DNA of 64,000 bases from Clytia hemisphaerica (lineage: Eukaryota > Cnidaria > Hydrozoa > Leptothecata > Clytiidae), in the NCBI GenBank assembly GCA_902728285.1, contig CACVBU010000046.1, positions 1,047,997-1,111,996 of the forward strand, in the 5' to 3' direction. The translations under genes and the position numbers were made by a program. Of this stretch, positions 55,021-64,000 are shown one piece after another (the stretch's first letter is position 1; the number at the start of each line of letters is the position of its first letter). The notes under the pieces are model-generated. The model was not told where the DNA came from. It saw only the letters and a list, made by a program, of their open reading frames with translations, and did no database searches.

Positions 55021-57289
55021 CAAACATTAAATTAAAATACATCGTTGTTTTAGATTGGCACTCTGTCACAGTTTTTCCCATAAATTCACCTTAAATTTAA
55101 ATTATTCAATCAATAAATTTAATTAATTAATTTAATTTGAACTCAGTATTTTGAACTTAGTATTTTGATGTTATGAAAACATTTTTTGACAGAATTCTCC
55201 ATTTGAGCTGCGGTAATGTAATTAAAGTTCGAATTGTTTGAGTAAGCAAAAGTTTTTTTGAAATTGTCGTGTTCAGAAGAGGAGGTTTATGAGATTTTAA
55301 TATAATTATAGTTCAGGTCCTGTGATGGTTTAATCATCTCAAGTTTTCTTGTTAGCTTAGCATAACTTTGAAGATATCTTTAATACAGTTTCTAACTAAG
55401 ACACTTTAGTTAATTTGAATCAGCATAGAATTTATTAATTTAAACCTGAAAATGTATAGTTTATCGTTATTAAAGTTTATTGTTATTATATGCGAATGTA
55501 ATTTGCCTATTGTTGAATTGAGGATTTGTAAACTTTTATACAAAAATTGTATTAATTATTTCCAAAATGTTAGCATCTTTTCCTTCCTCATTTTGGTGAA
55601 CTTCGCTCTTACGCAACCCATTTTGAATTAGATTCGGTCGTTCAATTTGTCTTTTGTCTTTTAGAACACTTCAGGTATAATAGAATGACAAACAAAATTG
55701 ACCATTATAACATGCATCAAGTCAACGTGTTCCAACAAAGTCACTTTAGAACCTATTTAAAAGTAAGTCCATTTCAATTCATATTTAGCTTTGTAATACA
55801 ATTCTCTATCACTGACAAACTTGCATATAAAAAATGATTATTTTAAACGTCTTCATTGCTGACTTAAATGAAAGAGGTGTTAGCCAAAATTTGGATTTTA
55901 GATTTTAGATTAATACATGCGAAAATTAATCCACTTAAAAGGTATTTGTTTTCCATTACAGAGAACGGCAGTTTGAGCCTGATTGAATGCTCCGACAAGT
56001 ATCTTTCTTCCTTTTCGTGCAACACAAACTAATTTAATGGTGGTAAGTTAACATTTTTCAAATAGATGTTATTTGTCAAATAACAATAGGTTATTACAGA
56101 CTGATTCTAAATAATACAACAAAAGACTGCCAAAATGTGCTCTTCAGACTGTCTAGGAGAAACAATTTTTTCCCAATTCTGTGATATTTTAATAAGACTC
56201 TTAAAATTAATATTTTGTTCTCTCTCTTCTCATGTAGAGTGTAGGTCGTGCAATTGTTCGAAAACGATACGGAATTTCCATGCATCAATAATGAAATGTA
56301 GTTTTGTTACCTATTTTTTGTTTGTAATATAAATGTATTATTGTATACAAATTAAAGAAACATAACAATCATTAAAATAATCACTTTAAATTGTGCTCAT
56401 GAAAATTTCTATATTTTTGAAGGGACAAAATCGTTACATTTTTAAAATTTACAACTAAATAAATACAAGCCTGGTCTAGATGACTAGGGAATCGTTTTCT
56501 GTTGACATTTAAAACACTTGATAATTTTCGTACGACGGTTAAACTTAGGCTGAATGTATGATAAGAGGCTAAGATTTCGCTTCGTCCCACCTACGAGTTG
56601 TTATTTCCGAGTCCTTTAAGTGACTGAGCTTTTTGACCCGATCTATAGAAGACATAGACAGTGTAGAGATGTACACAATATTGATGTAATGGGATCATTG
56701 TTGGTTACTATTTTCCATTGAGGAGTTAGCCCCCTTAAAGGTCATCAAGATGCCTGAATTCTTTGCATTGGCATCCTCTGAAACCCCCAGGGGCACTCAA
56801 GGCTAATGACCTACTGACGTGCGGCCCTTTTGAGGGTCCTTTTTCTAAACTTCCCAAAGCGTAGAGTGGAAACGAGGAAAAGGGGGAAAAAGTGCACTTT
56901 AAAGTCGGTATTTTGCCTTAAAGTGGTCAAAAATTTAGCCGTAATGCACCGATTTTTCGCCCAATTATTCTTTTCATTGTAAGGGTCTGATTTTAAAGGC
57001 CTAATTTTGGGTCACACAATAGACCTTTCCCTTTGTTTTGATATGAGTGCCCCGATCCAAAACCAAGAATTTTGACACCATTACCAGTCCCCTCAAAAGT
57101 CGATGATAGGTGATTTTCTTGTGGGGTCACTGATAATTTTTTTATGATTCTTCGCTTTGCGAAAACAGAACGCTCTTTCCGCAAGCCCTTTTATGTTGAT
57201 TGAATATTTTTCATTTATTGTATTTCGATATTTTAATCAGATATTATTTATCAAACTCAAACTATTAATTTCGTAATATTAACTTTTAG
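55021..57289. other. remaining intron sequence
   Basis: 2.3 kb with no supportable gene. Near 55,900 the words GCGAAAATTAATCCACTTAA resemble the repeat words at 43,500. 56,760-57,130 is richer in GC with AGGGGCACTC and GAGTGCCCC in opposite orientation, possibly a small inverted-repeat element. Confidence 0.35.
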
Positions 57290-57467
57290 GGGAAATATAC
57301 GTTTGGCGAGTTGATTGTTCCGCAGGAGTATGAAAAATTGGTTTTAAACGGCACAGATGTGACAATTAAAAAATTCAAAACATCAGGTAATATTGGATTA
57401 AGTAAATATAAATATCGCAGCATCAGACCTTTCATCTCGTTTTCTGGGTACACATTCTTTTTTATAA

Positions 57468-57550
57468 GCAACCAGGTTGTTAAGGCTCGAGGACTCAATT
57501 TGCCAATTTTGTTTGACTATCTCGTAAAGTAAAAGCTTTTTAGATAATCT
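57468..57550. repeat. dispersed repeat, second copy
   Basis: Partner of 3,616-3,712, here within an intron of the large gene. Confidence 0.6.
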
Positions 57551-58864
57551 AACTATTCATTTACATTTCACCAGGGAGAAAATTCACCATCAGCCAGGTT
57601 CGTGAAAAGCTCACAAAAAGGACAGCTAGATTCATGAGACTACATGACGCTGAATTTTACATTTCTGCAACAAGAGAGCAACTTGAAAACGAATTTAACA
57701 GGAAGGCAGAAGAATTTGATCAGTACAAAACTGTTGAAGAATTATCGTCACTACTTAAAAATCTACATAGACAAAGATTCTTGGCATGTTGGCATGACGG
57801 TTCCACGATTTGTAATGCATCGCACTTACTCATCATGTTTAGTATTATCTACGATACAGCTATTTTCTTCACTGACGAAGAATATTTCGCCGCATCAGGT
57901 AATTAATACACTTAATAGCAAATAACAAATTAAAACTATACAGTATGTACTACAAATTGAAAGAAAAAATACTTGTTTTATCCCATCTACCTTAATGTCA
58001 GAAATTTTCACGACCAGAAAAATTCGCGAGTCAGGCCATTCGAGAAATTTCCTGTAGTTTGATGGAGTTTGGTTTCGCGAATCAGCAGCATTGATCTATT
58101 TCATAGGAGTTAATTTTCGCGAAATTGGATTTACTAACAAAAAATGCTGAAAGTAAACTGAAAAGCACGTTTTTAGGTTCCATTTAGTAAAAAATTACCA
58201 AAAAGCTTTTTCTTTTTTAAGGAATGAAGACCTCTGTACAAATTTACGTGGAAAGACCCGAGTTATACCTCTTAGGGAGAACGAAGTCAACCACGGAGCA
58301 CCAGCTGCATTATAGCCACCTACGCCTGAAGGATATCATCGAACTCTACGACGCCGATATCCCTTGATGGTAAAGAGATCCGAGACAGAATGAGATTTTT
58401 AAAAGGTATTATACACTTCCGTTGAAAAGTGTCCTCTTCTACTACTGCTATATTCCAAGCTCACGAACATTTTATTTAAAAAACGCTTTAACTTGTGTAC
58501 ATAATTTCACTGTTCAAAAAGTTTTTAATTAATAACATTTTCCATTTAACAAGGTGATGCCCCTGTCTGTCAATTGGAGGCAGGGAATCAAAATGGAGGA
58601 GACTTTCCTTGTTGGGCCTGTGATGTCGACGCCAACAGAATGTCAGATCAAATTTACGTCGCTAATTGTCCAAGAAAAACCCTTAAATCTACGATAGAAA
58701 GATTAACAGCAACAACGTAAATAAAGATTTATGCTATTTGAAAGATTTTCATGAAACATTGTATTCGTTTCCATAAATTGTTGCATAAACAGTTTTCCTT
58801 AACCTCACTACCCCAACTACCTCTAACTTCTCTTACATTAGGGAGTATCTTTTCGAGAAACCTT

Positions 58865-58929
58865 CTCTCGGGTACTTAATAAACGGGGGTAGCCCCCCCC
58901 CCCCCCGGGGCTTATTAGGTACCCGAGAG
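58865..58929. repeat. foldback with poly-C centre
   Basis: CTCTCGGGTACTTAATAA pairs with the inverse at 58,912-58,929 (one mismatch), enclosing a G-run, TAG and 14 C. It lies in the intron between exons 58,554 and 58,958. Confidence 0.75.
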
Positions 58930-60331
58930 TAAGAGCATTTCCACTCTTCCTTTTTAGCTACGGTAAACAATGTGTGATCGAAGGATCAACAAGCATCCTT
59001 AAAGGGATACCAAAAGTTGAAATAACTGAAGAATTACGATTACGAGGAGAGAGTAAACAAGAGTATAAAATGTCTCAAACGATAAAAACACTGCTGGACA
59101 AGTTGAAAAAGAAAATGGCTGGCACTGTTCGACTTCCTGCTCTGTTTTTCGAAGACCCAAAACTGTCTCCAGGTTCAAAAATTGTTCTTATTTTAAAATG
59201 TAAAATTATTGCTTAAAGATTTCCTTTAAAAAAATACTAGTTCTAGTTTACACAAATTCCATGGTTATCTAGTATTCTCTTTTCAAGTAAGTTGAAAAGA
59301 GATATAATAGAAACCGTCATAATCTATTTCAGAGGAATGTCATCTTGAAAACTACGAAATCTTAGCTGTCGAACCACTTCACACAACGCTTGGTCACTTG
59401 AAAAACGTGTACGAGTTGCTTCCAAGTAATTTGGAAAAGGATGACAAAGACGCGTTCGAAATCACAAAAGATGCATCATTCTCACTCAAAGAAGCAAAAC
59501 GTGGAGTCGATTATCGGAAATCTCTCGTTGATTGTACTGTGGCATTGAAAAACAAAATCAAGTTTCTGTGAAATCCAGGAAATCTTATACTCCAAAGAAT
59601 CAAAGCGGTCACCAATCAAGGTTTTGCGTTTGTTCAACGTTGTGTTCATGACCAGAATGACGTCAAAGCAGCACTTGGATCCGTCCAAGAAGAAAAAGAT
59701 GACGAGCAGGAGGATTGAGGGCCAATACTTTCATGCCATGATGGACCATGCCGCAAAACAACAGCGCATCATGTCACTGGCATCAGCCAACACTGAAGAT
59801 GAAGAAAGGGCTTTCAACTATCTTAAAGTCGCGGCCAAACTTGCGTCCAATCACCATCCTGATAATGTCATCCAAACTTGTTTCATCAGGCTTCAAGTTC
59901 ACGGAGAATATGTCGACGCCACAGCCTACAACAAAGAATGTGAAAGCCTGAAAATTGTTCAAAAGAATGCGGAGAAACTTCCAGCAATTGAGGACACCCT
60001 CGTTCCTTTTGAGATGCTGGAAGAAAAACCCTTTGAATGGGAAGCGCATCTAGAAAGCATCGCAGACTTCCTGAGTATTCACGGCGTGTGGGAAGAAGTA
60101 TTTCAGGGAATTCTATTTCATGATGTTACAGGGCAATTTCATAAATCACTTCATCACTTCCGAACGTGGAAACTTGACACAGAGCTGAGATACGTTTTAG
60201 ATTGTTGGAAAACTCTGGATCCAAAAATGATTCCAGCATTTGTGCTGAAGAATGAAGACGGAAAGAGAACAGTCCTAGACACACTCAATCGGAAAAACCC
60301 ATTCCAAATGAAGTTATTTCGCTCTTTTTAG

Positions 60332-60537
60332 TACTAAACACTGAATTTGAAACACACTGTTACTTTTTGTTGATCTATGTCGATTTGCCGACCTTTCGTA
60401 CTGACTGACCGTCCCCAGTCGAAAGCGATGTTTTCCAATACTAGATTAGTCGTGGGGAAAAGATTCATATCTTCCCGTAATCATTCTCTCATTATCTGTT
60501 ATAAATACATTACAGATACAAAACCAAAATACCTTAA
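60332..60537. other. 3' flank of the large gene
   Basis: Short non-coding stretch before the TTAA element. Confidence 0.3.
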
Positions 60538-60810
60538 GGTAAGAAATTTTGACGAATGAGCCTGCTCGCCAATTGTGGCGCAATTTGGGGAATGTATTTT
60601 GACGAATTAATAAAATTTATAAATTTGGTGAGAATTAATTTCGACGAACGACCCATTTTATTTTAGGATAAATAGAAACTAAAGCAAACTGAAATTAAAA
60701 TTCGGCGAGGATTTTGACGAATGACGTATACATTTAAATTTGGCGGGAAGAGATGTTGGCGAATTTTTTAGGCAATTCTACAAAATTTCTTTCCACCAAA
60801 ATTTCTTCCC
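60538..60810. mobile_element. TTAA-flanked 273-bp MITE
   Basis: GGTAAGAAATTTT and the inverse of GGGAAGAAATTTT form the ends, with TTAA at 60,534-60,537 and 60,811-60,814. The interior is built of GACGAAT and GGCGA words, resembling other TTCGCGAA-type repeats at 43,400 and 58,000. No coding; purine-start ends fit Kolobok-like elements. Confidence 0.7.
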
Positions 60811-61113
60811 TTAAGGCATTCATAATCAAACTTGAAAAATCTCTACCTTCATGATAACCTTTGCATTATAGAATCAATCACTTAACCAAACGCCATTGCT
60901 CGAAGACATCATGAATGTCGATATTGATGCTGAAAGCATTTGGTAACCTAGAAATCAATGGTAAATAAAATTTTAAAATATAATGAAAAAAAGGCTCATC
61001 CCCTATCATCTATTCTGGTTTACTGTCGCATGGATTAGGAAAAGTATCTACTTTAATTTTTAGTAATAATTTTTAAGGAATAGTATCTAATCAGTTTATA
61101 TTGTTATATCTAG
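60811..61113. other. one weak exon candidate
   Basis: 60,871-60,945 could be an exon (NQTPLLEDIMNVDIDAESI between TTATAG and GTAACC), but its phase does not join the next exon. Confidence 0.3.
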
Positions 61114-62931
61114 ATTGCTCAGCAATAAGCCTGGAACCACAAGAGGATGAAACATTGGCCATGCCACTCATGAAGACCCCTTCTAAAAGAACGTCGCAAA
61201 ATCTAGGTACTGTATATATGTTTATTATAAAACCTTTTTCAGTGTCTAGGGATAATCAAAATACACAAACAAATCAAATCAGCACTTTTTTTAAAACTCT
61301 TATCAAAAGTTTTCTAAAAATAATTTTCACAAAACTCTTATCAAAAGTTTTCTAAAAATAATTTTCACTTTCTCTCTTGAATCTAGATTCAGCATCATCA
61401 ATGACGGCAATCATTAGCTGTCCCTCAAGAAAGCGCACTCGATGTACGGAGAGTACTTTAACTTTCAATGTTTGTGTTTGAATGTTTTAAATTGTACTTT
61501 AAACATAGAATAGGACCGTCAATCTTCTAAAATTAAACCAACAACTTTTTCAGATTCATCAAGCACAACAACAACAAGCACTTTGGAAGCAAGAACTTTG
61601 GATATATCCTATCAATCTTCCAGTAAAGGTAACATTTTGTTTCTAACTCCTTACTTAGGTACTCAGGAGGTTTAAGCAGTATGAGAACTAACTGGTTTTA
61701 AACTCTTTCAAAAAGACTATCACATTACGCAGACTCTATTTCTTACTGGAATATCCATCTTCTTCAATAAACTTATAAACTTGCTTTGTTTAGACTCGTC
61801 AAGCACAGCAACAGCAAGCATTGCGGAAGCAAGAACAGATACATCCTGTCCATCTTCCAGTAACGGTAAAAAATTTTTTTAGGAGATCAATAGTAAGACA
61901 GTGGTTTACTACCTTGGTGGTAGAGCAAAAAAAATGAAAAATCTTTTACTACCCGCGGGTAAAATACCAGAAAAGGTGAAACAAATTTTAGCTATTTTTT
62001 TCAACTTTTTTAATTTTTGGGATGACTTTTCTGGAAAAATCTGAAAAGTTTCATAATTTAAAAAAAATTCTGTTGTCAAGTTGTTTGCTTCAAACAGAAA
62101 AATCTTGCAATTTTTTGTCAATATAAAAAAGACGTTTTAATTATAAGGGCAAAACTTTTGCACTGAGTGAAAAATGTGTCACAAAAATAACGATTATTTA
62201 GTTTTTTTCGTAAAATCAGTCCCAGAATGTCCCAAAACTTTTTACTATCTGGGTAGTAAAATACCTCTTCCAAGAATTTGGGTGACACTAAATGACACAT
62301 AAAGGATACTGATTGACCTAATAATGAAAAGTTCTGTTTGGTTTTAGATACTTCAACTCCTGTTGCCATGTCAACCCCCCTGCTTAAACGAAAAAGAAAC
62401 CAAGCTAAAGGTACGCCCTCTCTGTCTCGCTCTCTCTCTCTCTGTCTCTCTCAAAGCATTGCTTGGTAAGAATAAATTATACACATTACATTAATATAGA
62501 AACTTTAGCCTAGGCCATAACACTGCATAACATATTAAAGTCGAAAAAGAAATCGATGTTCGATCTCTTTCCTCTTAGAACAAAAGGATGTCAAAACGAC
62601 CTACAGAAAAGTGGAAACAAAAACCTCTGTAGTATTGAAAAAGGTACTGGGCGACGACAGTTTGATACAAGAGTATTGTAAAGAGAGAAATCTCTTTAAG
62701 TTATCTGGAGCGAAAGGAGCAGCACCACACTCAAAATACTTGCTGCTCAGTTGGAAGTCAAGCTGTCCAACAAGTATGGTGAAGCTAAATCAAAATTAGA
62801 AGAAATTGAAAAAGAGACATTTGAACAACCGTCCACTATATTGTGTACTAGACCAAAAGAGGACGTTGTTTATCAAGAAATTCTTGACAAATTAACTGTA
62901 TTTGAGAAATTACGTGGGCAATTTAATTTTT
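61114..62931 (+). pseudogene. Ser/Thr-rich multi-exon gene with duplicated exon, frameshifted at the end
   Basis: Exons: 61,114-61,206 (EDETLAMPLMKTPSKRTSQN), 61,387 to about 61,442 (ASSMTAIISCPSRKRTR), 61,554-61,628 and 61,794-61,865 (duplicates, STTTTSTLEARTLD and STATASIAEARTD), 62,348-62,410 (STPVAMSTPLLKRKRNQ) and 62,579-62,931. Most introns are phase 1, so exons can be added or skipped without shifting the frame. The last exon starts QKDVKTTYRKVETKTSVVLK and LIQEYCKERNLFKLSGAKGA; a one-base shift near 62,735 then separates LAAQLEVKLSNKYGEAKSKL and DVVYQEILDKLTVFEKLRGQ. The N-terminal linker looks disordered with basic patches; the end is helical. Family not recognised. It may be a second gene of the element upstream or a host gene. 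Confidence 0.5.
61554..61865 (+). repeat. tandem exon duplication
   Basis: Exons of 75 and 72 bp, both starting after AG and ending CTTCCAGTAA(A/C)G before GT, differ by an in-frame 3-bp indel and point changes. Confidence 0.8.
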
Positions 62932-63891
62932 GATTTTTTTTCCAATATCTAGTAAATTATTCTTCAATATTTTTTATCTTTATTTTAAAATTAATTTATT
63001 CTTCAATCAAACAAGTTTCATAACAAAAATAGTCTGCAAAAAGAAGGGAACATTATTAAGTAGAAAAAGATGCTTCCTTGGTAGGAATTTAATTTTGCAA
63101 TTAGGGAGACAGTAATTTGGGAATTCAATTTTCCAACTGAAAGATTTTCTCCTTGCTTTGGTCTGGTTTAGCAAATTTTCAAATATGAAACCAATATTGA
63201 ACTCTCTCATAACATAAATTCTCAATCCATCACATTGAAAATGTATGAATGAAAATATTAGGCAAATACCCCCAAATAGATGGCTTTAGAATTATGAAAT
63301 TTATTTATAATTTTCAATTTTCAATTATTTCTTATACTGCATTCAAATTTATCACTGAATACAGTGAAATCAATTTCACATTTTAAACATAATTTTATAT
63401 TAACATTCCTAATTGTTCCTTAATTTATGGTATAGCTTGCTTTTTGTCAACGCATTTTTACATTGTAAATTTCTAATTTAAAAATTCAAGAAACATTTCA
63501 ATAAAGTTCAGTAACAAAAATAATTTCTTTTAAATCACTTACTTACTTACGATATTCGTCGAATAGTAGGGGTCAGAATACATGTGAAATAAGTCCCGTT
63601 CGATTTTTCTGATAAAAGCACTTTCTCAACGGATTTGAGATATTTGACCGTAGAAGAACCCAAAAAAATAGAGTGGCAATTTTTTAAATGTCGTTTTGGG
63701 TATTTTGCAGACCAGAATGGAAACGCCCTAAAAATCACTTATTGCGAAGCGAATATACATGAGCGAAGCAGTTTTGCTATAGTGTGTGCGTACCTTTAAA
63801 CTCTATATACCAGGGGAGCGCAGAAGGAAAATGAAAATTTAGTAGTTAATTAAGTATTTTGTTCAAGGTTGTGTTTCTCGTCCAAATATAG
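62932..63891. other. non-coding stretch
   Basis: AT-rich; the frames at 63,007-63,225 and 63,547-63,738 (minus) have no motif or splice support. Confidence 0.35.
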
Positions 63892-64000
63892 GTATCAATC
63901 TCGGTTTGGTAGATGGTTTCGTTAATAAAGTTGATCTTTACGGCACCGAAATTGTCCGAGTTAGGGCTTTTTACCAAAAGAGACATTTCGTCGTTTCCGT
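63892..64000 (+). CDS. partial exon running off the window
   Basis: After an AAATATAG acceptor the frame INLGLVDGFVNKVDLYGTEI, then VRVRAFYQKRHFVVS, stays open to the window end. The composition looks coding. Family not recognised. Confidence 0.35.

Larger units (their letters stand above)
57290..60331 (+). pseudogene. C-terminal exons of the large repeated-family gene
   Basis: Exons with agreeing phases: 57,290-57,386 (GKYTFGELIVPQEYEKLVLN), 57,575-57,898 (LTKRTARFMRLHDAEFYISA, RFLACWHDGSTICNASHLLI, FFTDEEYFA), 58,222-58,405 (VQIYVERPELYLLGRTKSTT, shift near 58,362, SLDGKEIRDRMRFLKG), 58,554-58,716 (GDAPVCQLEAGNQNGGDFPC, WACD), 58,958-59,172 (LRLRGESKQEYKM, KMAGTVRLPALFFEDPKLSP) and 59,333-60,331 (NYEILAVEPLHTTLGHLKNV; shift near 59,566; EILYSKESKRSPIKVLRLFN; RIMSLASANTEDEERAFNYL). 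Blocks such as MRLH, WHD.S, FEAG/LEAG.Q.GG, PALL, NYEIL..EPLH and ESKR are, from memory, conserved in an uncharacterised family repeated through cnidarian genomes, probably transposon-borne. About four single-base shifts break this copy overall. Function unknown. Confidence 0.65.

Overview
The window looks like nuclear DNA of an early-branching animal, most likely a cnidarian. It is strongly AT-rich. Coding sequence is split into short exons with GT/AG borders and polypyrimidine acceptors. There is no operon structure, and almost all recognisable coding sequence belongs to, or sits beside, transposable elements. The cnidarian guess rests on remembered resemblance of several broken genes (44.5-60.3 kb, 29.5-31.6 kb, 1.9-2.7 kb) to multicopy uncharacterised proteins in coral, anemone and Hydra genomes. 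It has not been checked by search.

Layout, left. 0.3-1.9 kb is a 16-bp satellite abutting a broken OTU-like/CXC gene (1.9-2.7 kb). 2.7-12 kb holds a few unassigned exons and several non-autonomous DNA elements. A HECT-domain relic lies at 12.5-13.4 kb. 15-29 kb is dense in MITE-like elements with readable terminal inverted repeats and target duplications: one 566-bp element with a 9-bp duplication, TTAA-flanked, TTA-flanked and TA-flanked elements, and one with 43-bp terminal repeats. Interleaved are a minus-strand relic of the same gene family as the 44-60 kb gene (16.9-17.4 kb), a BESS-like C-terminal exon cut by an element (20.0-20.3 kb) and a damaged HMG-box plus C2H2 zinc-finger gene (25.7-28.3 kb).

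Layout, middle. 29.5-32.6 kb is a decayed plus-strand coiled-coil/Tudor-like element gene with a glycine-rich 27-bp repeat. 33.5-37.3 kb is a probable hAT transposon carrying a spliced minus-strand transposase-like gene. 37.5-38.8 kb is a decayed unassigned gene, 42.25-42.83 kb a frameshifted C2H2 zinc-finger gene, and 43.77-44.36 kb a 66-bp minisatellite.

Layout, right. 44.5-60.3 kb is one large multi-exon gene of a repeated family, broken by about four single-base frame shifts. Its 10.7-kb intron (46,561-57,289) contains a nearly intact Helitron-type element (OTU, DUF6570-like, HUH Rep and PIF1 helicase domains; 47.0-53.25 kb) with only three frame changes. About 480 bp downstream of the helicase is the most unusual object here: five stem-loops at 53,731-53,916. 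All carry the same 14-nt loop, but each stem has a different, perfectly complementary sequence. A 24-bp GC-rich hairpin lies just after the splice donor upstream of the Helitron. 61.1-62.9 kb holds a Ser/Thr-rich gene with a tandemly duplicated exon, and a partial exon runs off the right end.
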